Below are positions 52,186 through 63,056 of a stretch of 64,000 nucleotides of DNA, piece after piece (the first letter of the stretch is position 1; each line of letters starts with the position of its first letter). The position numbers and the translations under genes were made by a program. The notes beneath the pieces are model-generated. The model saw only the letters and a list, made by a program, of their open reading frames with translations, ran no database searches and was not told the DNA's origin. Origin of the DNA: Pseudoxanthomonas indica (lineage in GTDB: Bacteria; Pseudomonadota; Gammaproteobacteria; Xanthomonadales; Xanthomonadaceae); assembly GCF_900167565.1 (NCBI RefSeq), contig NZ_FUZV01000001.1, positions 2,147,001 to 2,211,000 on the forward strand, written 5' to 3'.

Positions 52186-52197
52186 CTCCACCCGCCG

Positions 52198-54948
52198 TCA
52201 GGGTTTGAAGTCGCCGGCCAGGTAAACACTCAGGGTGTCCGCACGCAGGTGCTTGCGGATCGCGGCATTGACCTGCTCGCGGGTCAGCCCGGCGTACTTG
52301 GCGTCAAGATCCGCGGTGAACTGCATGGTGCGGCCGTAATAGGCCTGATCGGCCAGCATGCCGGCCACGCTGCCATCCTCGGCGCGGTTCTGTTCGCGCT
52401 CGGTGAGGGTGCCGGCGACCGCATCGCGCAGTTCCTCTTCGCTGATGCCATCGCGGATAAAGCGCGCCAGCTCCTCGCGGATGGCGGCTTCCACCTTGGC
52501 CATGTTCTCCGGCGCGGCGATCGCCTGCACGTTGAAGCTGCCGTTGTCGTCCGTACCCTCGCGGCTGTCATCGGCGCGCACGCTGCTGGCCACGCCGTAG
52601 CTCAGGCCGTCCTTCTGGCGGATGCGATCGCCCAGGCGCGACTTCAGCGCACCGCCGCCAAAGATCCGGTTGGCGATCAGCAGGGCCGGGTAGTCCGGAT
52701 CGGTCACCCGCAGCGACAGGTTGCTGCGCGCCAGCAGCACCGCATTGGGCTTGTCGGGTGTGCGCAGCTGTTCGTGTGCGGCGGCCACGTCGACGTACTG
52801 GGTGGCGATGGGCTGGTAGGGATGCGGTGACTGCCATTCGGCGAACAACTGCTGCAGCTGCTGCTTCACCGCGACCGGATCAAAATCGCCGACCACCGCG
52901 ATTTCGCCTTCGGCCGTGCCGTAGAAGTCGCGGTGGAACGCCACCAGGTCGCTGCGCTTGAGCGCGCGCACGCCGGCGATGGCATCGTCCAGCGATTCGA
53001 TATGCAGCGGATGACCCACCGGCCACGGATCAAAATGCTCGGCCAACGCCTGGCCCGCCACGCTGCCGGGTTCCTTGCGCGAGGCCTCCATGCCGGTCAA
53101 TGCCTGCAGGCGCAGCTGCTCGAACTCGGTCTCCGGAAACGCCGGATGCCGCAATACGTCGGCCGCCAGCGCCAGCGCCTCGGCCAGGGTACCGCTGCGG
53201 CTGAGCAGGGAGATCGACGCGCCCTGCAGATTGCCGTCGATATCGGCCTCGGTCTTGAGCGCCTCGAAGCGCTGATCGATCTGCTCGCGGGTCAGCGACT
53301 GGCTGCCGCGCATCAGCATGGCGCCGGCCAGTCCTGCGGCATCTTCGCGCCCGGTCAAGGTCGCCACATCGCCGAAGCGGAAGTTCGCCGACACCATCAC
53401 CGTGCCGCCGCGGGTCTTCTTCGGCAACAACGCCACGCGCAGGCCGGAGCCGAGGGTGAAGCGCTGCGTGCGGGCTTCCAGGTTCTGCGGCGTGGGATCG
53501 AACTGTTCGCCGGCAGCGACAGCTTCGCGCCCCGTGTAACCCTCCACCAGGCTGGCCACGGCGGGTCGCTGCGCGATGGCCACGCGATCAGGCGGATCGG
53601 TGGGGATGAAGCGACCCAGTGTGCGGTTGCTGCTCTTCAGGTAAGTGGCGGCGACACGATTGACGTCATCGGCGCTCACCTTCTCGATCGCATCGCGGGT
53701 AATGAACAACAGGCGCCAGTCGCCAGCGGCGAGGAACTCGGACAGCCCCATGCCCACCGCGTTGACGTCGGTGAAGTAGAGTTCGTAGGCGTTGTTGATG
53801 CGCTGCTTCGCCTCGTCGACTTCCTGCGCGGTGATCGGCTGCCGGCTCAAGGCCTCGGCCTGTTCCAGCAGGATGCCCTCGGCCTTGCCGGCATCGCCAT
53901 CCTTCGGCACCACCGCCAGCACGCTGAACAAGCCCGGGTCACGCAGCGCTTCGCTGCCGGCGCCGGTGCCTGCCGCCAGATGGGTCTGCACCAGCGCCTT
54001 GTGCAGGCGACCGCCGGGCGAATAGCCCAGCACGTTGCCCAGCACGCTCAACGCAGCGCTGTCCGGATGGCCGGCAGCGGGCACGTGATAAACCGCGGCA
54101 ATGAAGCGCACATCGCCACTGCGGCGCACGTCGACTTCGCGCGGACCATCCTGCGCGGGTTCGACGGTATGGAACTGGGGCAGTTCGCGCGCCGGCTTGC
54201 GGATCTTGCCGAAGTGCGCGTTGACGCGCGCCAGCACCGTGGCCGGATCCAGGCGTCCGGCCAGGATCAGGGTCGCGTTGTCCGGCTGGTACCAGGTGCG
54301 ATAGAAGCCTTGCAGCTGCTCAATCGGTACGCCTTCCACATCCGAACGCGCGCCGATCGTGCTGTGCCCGTAGTTGTGCCAGAGGAAGGCGGTGGAACGG
54401 ATGCGCTGCAGCAGCACGCCGCCGGGATTGTTCTCACCGGCTTCCAGCTCGTTGCGCACCACCGTCATCTCGCTGTCCAGATCGCGCTTGGCGATGTTGG
54501 AATTGATCATGCGATCGGCCTCCAGCGCCAGCACCCAGTCCAGGGTCTGCGCATTGGCCGGGAACGAGCTGAAGTAGTTGGTGCGGTCCATCGAGGTGGT
54601 GGCATTGAAATCGATGCCACGCTTCTTCATTTCGCCGCTGATGTCGGCATGCGTGGGCGTGCCCTTGAACAGCAGGTGTTCCAGCAGGTGCGCCATGCCG
54701 GTCTGGCCGTAGTTCTCGTGCACCGAACCCACCCCGTAGACCAGGTTGACGGTCACCGTGGGTTTGCTGGCATCGGGAAACAACAACACCCGCAGGCCAT
54801 TGGGCAGGCGGTACTCGCTGATGCCTTCGATACTGGGTCCGGCCACCACGCCACGCGGCAGCGCCACCTCGGCCAGCAGCGCCGGGATCGCGCACAGGTT
54901 CAACACCAGCGCGAATCCGAATGCGACAATGAGGCGAGGTGTTTTCAT
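52198..54948 (-). CDS. M16 family zinc peptidase, second two-domain copy
   Basis: 916 residues with a signal peptide (about 1-26). The zinc motif is HxxEH at His87/Glu90/His91 (GMAHLLEHLLFKG), with the distal Glu in EMTVVRNELEAGENN. The C-terminal half (from about 480) has the degenerate M16 repeat (GSGLRVALLPKKTRGGTVMV and AAGLAGAMLMRGS). It is a periplasmic peptidase, probably for peptides released in the envelope. It shares design and motif positions with the M16 gene at 36256 but is clearly diverged. Its ATG is 61 bases from the divergent pseudouridine synthase gene. Confidence 0.94.
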   Translation of the reverse strand: MKTPRLIVAFGFALVLNLCAIPALLAEVALPRGVVAGPSIEGISEYRLPNGLRVLLFPDASKPTVTVNLVYGVGSVHENYGQTGMAHLLEHLLFKGTPTHADISGEMKKRGIDFNATTSMDRTNYFSSFPANAQTLDWVLALEADRMINSNIAKRDLDSEMTVVRNELEAGENNPGGVLLQRIRSTAFLWHNYGHSTIGARSDVEGVPIEQLQGFYRTWYQPDNATLILAGRLDPATVLARVNAHFGKIRKPARELPQFHTVEPAQDGPREVDVRRSGDVRFIAAVYHVPAAGHPDSAALSVLGNVLGYSPGGRLHKALVQTHLAAGTGAGSEALRDPGLFSVLAVVPKDGDAGKAEGILLEQAEALSRQPITAQEVDEAKQRINNAYELYFTDVNAVGMGLSEFLAAGDWRLLFITRDAIEKVSADDVNRVAATYLKSSNRTLGRFIPTDPPDRVAIAQRPAVASLVEGYTGREAVAAGEQFDPTPQNLEARTQRFTLGSGLRVALLPKKTRGGTVMVSANFRFGDVATLTGREDAAGLAGAMLMRGSQSLTREQIDQRFEALKTEADIDGNLQGASISLLSRSGTLAEALALAADVLRHPAFPETEFEQLRLQALTGMEASRKEPGSVAGQALAEHFDPWPVGHPLHIESLDDAIAGVRALKRSDLVAFHRDFYGTAEGEIAVVGDFDPVAVKQQLQQLFAEWQSPHPYQPIATQYVDVAAAHEQLRTPDKPNAVLLARSNLSLRVTDPDYPALLIANRIFGGGALKSRLGDRIRQKDGLSYGVASSVRADDSREGTDDNGSFNVQAIAAPENMAKVEAAIREELARFIRDGISEEELRDAVAGTLTEREQNRAEDGSVAGMLADQAYYGRTMQFTADLDAKYAGLTREQVNAAIRKHLRADTLSVYLAGDFKP

Positions 54949-55009
54949 GATCCACTCCAGGCACGTACAGGCCGCGAGTTTCGCAGATTTTCCCGCAGAG
55001 CAGAGTTCC

Positions 55010-55726
55010 ATGGCCGAGACTGGCGCCCCCGCAATGAGCGTGCTTTATCAGGATCAGTGGCTGGCCGTGGTCGACAAACCCGCCGGGCTGATGGTCCATG
55101 ACAGCAAGCTGGCGCGCGGCGAAACCGAGTTCCTGGCGGATCTTCTGCGTGCGCAGTTCGACCGGCCGATCTTCCTGATCCACCGCCTGGATCGCGCCAC
55201 CAGTGGTTGCCTGCTGATTGCCTTTGATCGCGATACGGCATCACTGCTCGGTCGCGATTTCATGTCGCGTGATGTCGAGAAGGATTACCTGGCTGTTTGC
55301 CGTGGTTGGCCGGACGCGAGCATCGATCTGGACTATCCGCTCGATGGTGGTCCGGGCAAACCGCTGAGGCGACCAGCCGTGACCGGCTTCGTGCGCTTGG
55401 CGACCGGTGAACTGGCCATGCCATCGACCGGATTCGACACCTCACGCTACGCCTTGCTGCGTTGCCGCCCCGAGACCGGTCGTTTCCGCCAGATCCGTCG
55501 CCACCTCAAGCATCTGTCGCATCACTTGATCGGCGACAGCAGCCATGGCGATGGCCGCCACAACCGCAACTTCCGCATGCAGGGCGTGCATCGCATGTTG
55601 CTGCACGCCGTGCGCCTGTCATTCCGTCATCCGCACAGCGGCGAGCGGATCGAAACCGTTGCGCCGCTGGATGCGGAATTCCGCAAGGCCTTCGCCCTGT
55701 TTGGCTGGGACGTCGAACTGCGCTGA
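55010..55726 (+). CDS. RNA pseudouridine synthase, RluA family (TruC-like)
   Basis: 238 residues. The catalytic Asp61 lies in LIHRLDRATSGCLLIAF, the RluA signature. VLYQDQWLAVVDKPAGLMVHDS opens the domain, and PETGRFRQIRRHLKHLSHHLIGDSSHGD with LLHAVRLSFRHP closes it. The closest known design is TruC, which makes pseudouridine 65 in tRNAs; an RluA-type rRNA/tRNA role remains possible. I use ATG 55010; MSVLYQDQW at 55034 is an alternative closer to TruC length. Confidence 0.92.
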   Translation: MAETGAPAMSVLYQDQWLAVVDKPAGLMVHDSKLARGETEFLADLLRAQFDRPIFLIHRLDRATSGCLLIAFDRDTASLLGRDFMSRDVEKDYLAVCRGWPDASIDLDYPLDGGPGKPLRRPAVTGFVRLATGELAMPSTGFDTSRYALLRCRPETGRFRQIRRHLKHLSHHLIGDSSHGDGRHNRNFRMQGVHRMLLHAVRLSFRHPHSGERIETVAPLDAEFRKAFALFGWDVELR

Positions 55727-55729
55727 GGC

Positions 55730-56119
55730 TCAGCTCACCCGCAGCGCGGCCAGCACGATCAGCGCCAGTGCAGCCAGGAAGCCCACCAACCAGGCCAGGC
55801 TGCGCAACGGCGGCTTGTCGGCCACGTAGAACACGCCGTGGAAGATCCGCGCAACGGTGTAGATGAGGGCCAGGGTGCTGATCATCGTCGGTGCGATGCC
55901 CACCGCCTGCGCCATCAACACACCGGCCACGAACACCGGGAACGACTCGAAGCCGTTCAAGTGCGCCGCGTGCGCACGCACCGAACGCGGATTGGTCTGC
56001 TTGGCCTGCCATTCGCGCGGCGCGTGGTTGTTGTATCGCTCGCCGGAACTCTTGGCGACGTAAACCCAAAGATACGGCAACAGTGCGGTGATGAAGATGC
56101 ACCAGTAAGCAATGGTCAT
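55730..56119 (-). CDS. MAPEG-family membrane protein
   Basis: 129 residues, four predicted helices. The MAPEG pattern is visible: AHAAHLNGFESFPVFVAGVLMAQ (the E-F-P core of helix 2), ARIFHGVFYVADKPPLRSLAWLVGFLAALALIVLA. MAPEG proteins in bacteria are of uncertain function, some with glutathione transferase or peroxidase activity. ATG 56119 has GGAG eight bases upstream; a GTG at 56146 would add nine residues. It lies 3 bases past the pseudouridine synthase stop (convergent) and downstream of the M28 gene. Confidence 0.88.
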   Translation of the reverse strand: MTIAYWCIFITALLPYLWVYVAKSSGERYNNHAPREWQAKQTNPRSVRAHAAHLNGFESFPVFVAGVLMAQAVGIAPTMISTLALIYTVARIFHGVFYVADKPPLRSLAWLVGFLAALALIVLAALRVS

Positions 56120-56150
56120 GTACACACTCCAGGACAGGAAGGACACACGA

Positions 56151-56174
56151 CAACGGCGCCCTGCGGCGCCGTTG
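56151..56174 (-). terminator. Hairpin between the M28 gene and the MAPEG gene
   Basis: CAACGGCGCC (56151-56160) and GGCGCCGTTG (56165-56174) are perfect 10-base arms with a CTGC loop. On the minus strand it follows the M28 stop by 15 bases. No T run, so termination may be partial. Confidence 0.5.
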
Positions 56175-56189
56175 CGGTGGTTCGGGGAC

Positions 56190-57920
<1,731 letters not shown>

Positions 57921-58027
57921 CGAAGATTCCTCGACTCAAGGAATCCCGAGTGTATGCGATCGCCCGGCGCGGGCGCGCCGGGCGCAAGTCACGGGCGCGG
58001 GTTCCCGCAGGAACCCGGCCGGAGCGC

Positions 58028-58690
58028 TCAGTCCTGCGGCGCGGTGGCGGTGTCGAAGCGCTTGGCGGTGGCGCCGGTGATCGCACCGGTCTTGGCGCTG
58101 GCGTGCACGTAGAGCACTACTTCGCGTTCGAACACCAGCGGGCCTTCGACCACGGCATTGGGGCCGATGACGATGCGCGGCGGGCGCTTGTTGGCGTGGA
58201 AGTTGAAATTGCCCTTGGGCTTTTCGACCTTGATGCCGCCCTTGACGTGCGAGTCCACGCCGACGGTGATGTCGCCGGAGACGGTTTCGATGCCGCCACC
58301 CACGTCGGTGCCGACCAGGCCGATGCCGCCGTTGACCGTGGAGATGTCATCACGGATGCGGCTGCCGCGATCAAAGAAGATGCCGCCGTTGACCGTCTCC
58401 ACGTCGCCATCGACCTGCACCTTGGCGCCGGCCTTGATGCCGCCGTTGACGGTTTCCAGTCCGGCGGTCTTGGCGCCGTTGCCGACGCTGATGCCGCCGT
58501 TGACCGTGCTGGCCTCGCGGGTGGTGGCGTTGTCTTCGATGTTGATGCTGCCGTTGACGGTTTCCAGATCCCCGTAGGTCTGGCCGGCGTTGGCCTGGAC
58601 GCTGCCATTGACCTTGGAAATGCTGTCCTGGGCCATGGCCGGCGTGGCCAGGGCCAGGGTCAGCAGCAGGGCGGTGGAGGTACGCTTCAT
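58028..58690 (-). CDS. Secreted repeat protein with predicted beta-helix (VNGG repeats)
   Basis: 220 residues: a signal peptide (about 1-20, ending AMAQ) then seven copies of an 18-19 residue unit marked by V(N/S)G(S/G/D) at residues 27, 45, 63, 81, 100, 119 and 137. Six of seven are VNG. Such a period fits one rung of a right-handed beta-helix, as in DUF4097 or bactofilin-like polymer-forming proteins. The last third (HANKRPPRIVIGPNAVVEGPLVFEREVVLYVHASAKTGAI) continues the pattern loosely. Function unknown; a surface or adhesin-like structural role is possible. The gene stands alone. Confidence 0.85.
   Translation of the reverse strand: MKRTSTALLLTLALATPAMAQDSISKVNGSVQANAGQTYGDLETVNGSINIEDNATTREASTVNGGISVGNGAKTAGLETVNGGIKAGAKVQVDGDVETVNGGIFFDRGSRIRDDISTVNGGIGLVGTDVGGGIETVSGDITVGVDSHVKGGIKVEKPKGNFNFHANKRPPRIVIGPNAVVEGPLVFEREVVLYVHASAKTGAITGATAKRFDTATAPQD
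58271..58612 (-). repeat. Seven coding repeats of 54-57 bases
   Basis: Tandem in-frame units encoding the VNGG rungs of the beta-helix-like protein. Spacing of the VNG triplet is 18, 18, 18, 19, 19 and 18 codons. Confidence 0.72.
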
Positions 58691-58784
58691 CGAGGAGATT
58701 CCTGTGTAGTCCTGGGTGGTATGGCTTTGGATGCATGCCACGGCCGCAAGGTTTAAATCCGACCGGCGCGGGCCTAGGGTAGCG

Positions 58785-58812
58785 CTGCCATCGCAACATG
58801 CTCCGCTACAAT
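58785..58812 (+). promoter_or_regulatory. Promoter of gpmI
   Basis: CTGCCA (58785-58790), 16 bases, TACAAT (58807-58812). Both are close to the sigma-70 consensus. Transcription would start near 58819, 26 bases before the GTG. Confidence 0.45.
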
Positions 58813-58844
58813 CTTCATCTGCCTGAAGTCATTGGAAGCCGCCC

Positions 58845-60395
58845 GTGTCCACATCCCCCGCCCCGCTGTCGCGTCCCAAGCCCGTCGTCCTGCTGATCCT
58901 GGATGGCTGGGGCCATCGTGAAGACCCTACCGACAACGCGCTGGCACAGGCCGAGCTTCCCCACTGGCGGCACCTGCTGGCCACCGCGCCGCATACCCTG
59001 ATCCACACCGAAGGTCGTCACGTGGGCCTGCCCGACGGGCAGATGGGCAATTCGGAAGTGGGCCACATGAACCTGGGCGCGGGCCGCATCGTCTACCAGG
59101 ATCTGACCCGCATCGATGCCGCCATCGAAGATGGCAGCTTCTTCGACAATGCCGAACTCAACGCCGCCTGCAATGCGGTCAAGGACACCGGCAAGACCCT
59201 GCACCTGTTCGGCCTGCTCTCGCCCGGCGGCGTGCACAGCCATGAAACCCATATCCACGCCATGCTGGAGCTGGCCGCGCAACGCGGTGTCGGCAAGGTC
59301 GCCGTGCATGCGTTCCTGGACGGCCGCGACACCCCGCCGCAATCGGCCGAGCCCAGCCTGCGCGCGCTGCAGGCGCTGTGCGACAAGCTCGGCAATGCGC
59401 ATATCGCCACCGTCAGTGGCCGCTACTACGCGATGGATCGCGACAAGCGCTGGGATCGCCTGCGCAAGGCCTGGGATGCGATCGTGGAAGCGCAGAGCGA
59501 GCACCATGCCGCCGACGCGCTGTCCGCGCTGCAGGCCGCGTATGCGCGTGGCGAAAACGACGAGTTCGTCCTGCCGACGGTGATTGCCGGCGCGCAACCG
59601 ATGGCCGACGGCGATGCGGTGGTGTTCATGAATTTCCGTGCCGACCGCGCGCGCCAGCTGACCGCGGCGTTCGTGTCGCCGGCGTTCGATGGCTTCGAGG
59701 CGCGCCGCCCGCAGCTGGCGCGCTTTGTCTGCCTGACCGAGTACGACGCCAAGCTGCCCGCGCCGGTGGCCTTCGGCCCCGATGATCTGCGCCACACGCT
59801 GGGCGAACTGCTGGCCGGGCAGGGCCTGACCCAGCTGCGCATTGCCGAGACCGAAAAGTACGCGCACGTGACGTTCTTCTTCAGTGGTGGTCGCGAAGAT
59901 CCCTTCGCCGGCGAGGAGCGCATCCTGGTGCCCAGCCCGAAGGTGGCCACCTATGACCTGCAGCCGGAAATGAGCTGCCCGGAACTGACCACCAAGCTGG
60001 TCGATGCCATCGGCTCGGCCCGCTTCGACGTGATCATCTGCAACATCGCCAATCCCGACATGGTCGGCCACAGCGGCGACCTGCAGGCCGCCATCCAGGC
60101 CGCACAAGCGGTGGATCTGGCGATCGGCGCGGTGACGGCGGCAGTGCGCGCCGCGCATGGCGCGCTGATCATCACCGCCGATCACGGCAACCTGGAAATG
60201 ATGCGTGACCCGGAAACGGGACAGCCGCATACCGCCCACACCGTGGGACCGGTGCCGCTGGTCTATCTGGGTGAGCGCACGGCCACGCTGCGCAGCGGCG
60301 GTGCACTGCGCGATGTCGCGCCGACCTTGCTGGATCTGCTCGGCCTGCCGCAGCCGGCCGAGATGTCCGGACAGTCGCTGCTCGCCAACGCATGA
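58845..60395 (+). CDS. gpmI: 2,3-bisphosphoglycerate-independent phosphoglycerate mutase
   Basis: 516 residues, the usual GpmI length; interconverts 3- and 2-phosphoglycerate in glycolysis with manganese. The phosphoserine nucleophile is Ser70 in QMGNSEVGHMNLG. Metal and substrate motifs follow: LLILDGWGHR at the N-terminus, HAFLDGRDTPP, FMNFRADRARQ, NIANPDMVGHSGD and ITADHGNLEMM. GTG start with GGAAG upstream. It overlaps envC by four bases; gpmI-envC-ctpA is a conserved proteobacterial set. Confidence 0.97.
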   Translation: MSTSPAPLSRPKPVVLLILDGWGHREDPTDNALAQAELPHWRHLLATAPHTLIHTEGRHVGLPDGQMGNSEVGHMNLGAGRIVYQDLTRIDAAIEDGSFFDNAELNAACNAVKDTGKTLHLFGLLSPGGVHSHETHIHAMLELAAQRGVGKVAVHAFLDGRDTPPQSAEPSLRALQALCDKLGNAHIATVSGRYYAMDRDKRWDRLRKAWDAIVEAQSEHHAADALSALQAAYARGENDEFVLPTVIAGAQPMADGDAVVFMNFRADRARQLTAAFVSPAFDGFEARRPQLARFVCLTEYDAKLPAPVAFGPDDLRHTLGELLAGQGLTQLRIAETEKYAHVTFFFSGGREDPFAGEERILVPSPKVATYDLQPEMSCPELTTKLVDAIGSARFDVIICNIANPDMVGHSGDLQAAIQAAQAVDLAIGAVTAAVRAAHGALIITADHGNLEMMRDPETGQPHTAHTVGPVPLVYLGERTATLRSGGALRDVAPTLLDLLGLPQPAEMSGQSLLANA

Positions 60396-61651
60396 GCTTG
60401 CGCCGCGCACGCCTGCTGATGCTGGGCCTGCTGGTTGCGGCGACCGCCGCGGCCTCCGCGCAATCGCAGCGCGACGCGCAGAAGCAGCTGGAAAAGGTGC
60501 GCGGCGAACTCAAGAGCATTGCCAAGGAGCGGCGCAAGCTTGAAGGCGAGCGCGGTGATGCATCGCGCAAGCTGCGTGATGCCGACGAGCAGGTAGGCAA
60601 GAGCAGTCGCGGACTGAGCGAAACCGAAGCCTCGCTGCGTCGCGAGGAAGCGGCGCTGGCGGAGCTGCAACAACAGCGCCTGGCCAAGCAGCAGCAGCTG
60701 CGCGGGCAGCGCGAGGTGTTGGCTTCGCTGGTGCGGGCGGCGTACGCCAATGGCGAAGACGCGCCGCTGAAGGTGCTGCTGTCGCAGGACCACATCGCCG
60801 ATGCCAGCCGCACCCTGGCCTATCACCGTTATCTGCAGCGCGATCGTGCACAGCGAATCAGCCAGGTGACGGCCGACCTGCAATCACTGGATCAGCTGGA
60901 GCAGGAAATCGGCCAGCGCCGCGTGCAACTGGATGGCGAGCGCAGCCGGCAGCGCGCGCAGGTCAGCCAGTTGCAGAAGGATCGCCAGGCCAGCGCACGC
61001 CTGGTGGCCGAGCTGGATGAGCGCTACCAGGATCGCGCCGAGCGGGAAAAGGCGCTCGGGCAGGATGCGCGTTCGCTGGAGCGCCTGCTGGCCAACCTGC
61101 GTGCCGCCGCCGCACGCGCCGAGGCCGAGCGCAAAGCCGCCGCGCGCCGCGCCGCACAAGAGGAAGCACGGGCGGCCAAGGCGCGCACGTCGGCCGGACG
61201 CACGCAGAGTGGACGCGCACCCGTGCCCGCCTCGCCCAAGACCAACGTCGCCAATGCACCGGCGTTGAAGGTCGGCGGGCTGGGCTGGCCGGTATCCGGC
61301 AACCTGCTGGCCCGTTATGGCGGCCGCATGCCCGATGGCCGCACCAGCGCGGGCGTGCTGATCGGCGCGCCCGCCGGCAGTACGGTCACGGCCGTGGCCG
61401 ATGGCACGGTGGTGTTTTCCGAATGGATGACCGGCTACGGACTGATCCTCATCATCGATCACGGCAACGGCTACATGAGCCTGTATGCCCACAACGAAAG
61501 TCTGCTGCGCGATACCGGCGTGCAGGTCAAGCGCGGCGAGGCGGTGGCCAAGGTCGGCACCTCCGGTGGCCAGGGCACGCCGGCGCTGTATTTCGAACTG
61601 CGCCGCAACGGCCAACCCGTCGATCCTTCGAGCTGGCTGCAGCGACGCTGA
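60392..61651 (+). CDS. envC: Murein hydrolase activator EnvC
   Basis: 419 residues with a signal peptide (ending ASAQ). A long coiled coil (about 25-250, rich in Arg/Glu/Lys) is followed by a LytM/M23 domain (about 295-419). The LytM active site is degenerate: AGVLIGAPAG lacks the first zinc His, and the usual HxH is YAHN and LYFEL. So it should not hydrolyse murein but activate AmiA/AmiB-type amidases at the division septum, as in E. coli. It begins in the gpmI stop codon. Confidence 0.94.
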   Translation: MSLRRARLLMLGLLVAATAAASAQSQRDAQKQLEKVRGELKSIAKERRKLEGERGDASRKLRDADEQVGKSSRGLSETEASLRREEAALAELQQQRLAKQQQLRGQREVLASLVRAAYANGEDAPLKVLLSQDHIADASRTLAYHRYLQRDRAQRISQVTADLQSLDQLEQEIGQRRVQLDGERSRQRAQVSQLQKDRQASARLVAELDERYQDRAEREKALGQDARSLERLLANLRAAAARAEAERKAAARRAAQEEARAAKARTSAGRTQSGRAPVPASPKTNVANAPALKVGGLGWPVSGNLLARYGGRMPDGRTSAGVLIGAPAGSTVTAVADGTVVFSEWMTGYGLILIIDHGNGYMSLYAHNESLLRDTGVQVKRGEAVAKVGTSGGQGTPALYFELRRNGQPVDPSSWLQRR

Positions 61652-61745
61652 ACTACACACCCGCGCCGACGGGGTTCGCGCATAATCCGGCGAACTCCGC
61701 GCCTGTCGCGTAGTCCCATGGATAGTCTTGTCCCCCGGAGTTCCC

Positions 61746-63056
61746 ATGCGTCGCGTTCTGCCCCTCGCCCTCCTGTTCGCCCTGGCCGGCGGCTCCCTGC
61801 ATGCCCAGGAGCAGGCCGCACCGCCGGTCGAGCCACCTGCGGTGGGTTCCAGTGATGATCCCGATGCGGCCGAGACGGCGCCTTCCAACGTGCCGCTGGA
61901 CGAAATCCGGCGCTATGTGGCGGTCTACAACGCAGTCAAGGATGCGTACGTCGAACCGGTGGAAGACCGCAAGCTGATGCAGTCGGCGATCCGCGGATTG
62001 CTGCTGGACCTGGATCCGCACAGCACCTACTTCGACAAGGAAGACGCGGCCGCTTTCGACGAGCAGTCCACCGGCGCCTACGAAGGCATCGGCGTGGACC
62101 TGTTGCAGCAGCCGGACAACACCTTGCTGGTGGTCTCGCCGATCGACGACACGCCGGCGGCGAAGGCGGGCATCAAGGCCGGCGATCTGATCGTGGCGAT
62201 CGATGGCAAGCCGATCGGCAAGACCGACGGCATGGAGCCGTTGCGCGGCAAGCCGGGCACCAAGGTGGTGTTGACGCTGGTGCGCGATGGCACCCTCAAG
62301 CCGTTCGATGTGACCGTGGTGCGCGATGTGATCCGCATCGCCAGCGTGCGCAGCCGTCTGCTCGAACCGGGCTACGGGTATATCCGCATCAGCGCGTTCC
62401 AGACCGATACCGCCGCGGATTTCCAGAAGAAGGTGGCCGAACTGCAGGGCAAGGGAAAATTGCGCGGGCTGGTGATCGATCTGCGCAGCAATCCGGGTGG
62501 CCTGTTGCTGGCGGCGGTGCAGGTGGCCGACGATCTGCTGGACAAGGGCAACATCGTCTCCACCCGCGGCCGCATCGCCATGAGCGATTCGCGCTTCGAC
62601 GCCACCCCCGGCGATCTGCTCGACGGCGCGCCGGTGGTGGTGCTGGTGGATGCCGGCTCGGCCAGCGCATCGGAAGTGCTGGCCGGCGCCCTGCGCGACA
62701 ACAACCGCGCCCGCGTGGTCGGCAGCCGCACCTTCGGCAAGGGCTCGGTGCAGACCGTGCTGCCGCTGGACAATGGCGATTCGGTCAAGCTCACCACCGC
62801 GCGTTACTACACGCCCAGCGGCAAATCGATCCAGGCGCGCGGCATCGTGCCCGACGTGGATTTGAAACCGGAGACGAAGGACAGCGAGCCGGAGATCCTG
62901 GACTTCAGCGAAGCCACGTTACCGGGCCACCTGCGTGGCGATGACGAAGGCAAGGACGGTTACACGCCCGGCGACGTGCTCGATGGGGAAAAGCCGATCG
63001 CGGCGGCGCTGGCCGAATTGAAGAAGAGCACCGCCAAGACCGTCTCCAGCCGCTAG
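61746..63056 (+). CDS. S41 carboxyl-terminal processing peptidase (CtpA)
   Basis: 436 residues with a signal peptide (MRRVLPLALLFALAGGSLHA). A PDZ domain lies around 90-170 (TGAYEGIGVDLLQQPDNTLLVVSPIDDTPAAKAGIKAGDLIVAIDG). The catalytic serine region GSASASEVLAGAL is near residues 304-316, and the catalytic lysine is in RTFGKGSVQTV. It is a periplasmic protease that trims proteins from their C-termini. GGAG sits just before ATG 61746. It follows envC, the common neighbour order, and ends overlapping the antiporter gene stop. Confidence 0.95.
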   Translation: MRRVLPLALLFALAGGSLHAQEQAAPPVEPPAVGSSDDPDAAETAPSNVPLDEIRRYVAVYNAVKDAYVEPVEDRKLMQSAIRGLLLDLDPHSTYFDKEDAAAFDEQSTGAYEGIGVDLLQQPDNTLLVVSPIDDTPAAKAGIKAGDLIVAIDGKPIGKTDGMEPLRGKPGTKVVLTLVRDGTLKPFDVTVVRDVIRIASVRSRLLEPGYGYIRISAFQTDTAADFQKKVAELQGKGKLRGLVIDLRSNPGGLLLAAVQVADDLLDKGNIVSTRGRIAMSDSRFDATPGDLLDGAPVVVLVDAGSASASEVLAGALRDNNRARVVGSRTFGKGSVQTVLPLDNGDSVKLTTARYYTPSGKSIQARGIVPDVDLKPETKDSEPEILDFSEATLPGHLRGDDEGKDGYTPGDVLDGEKPIAAALAELKKSTAKTVSSR

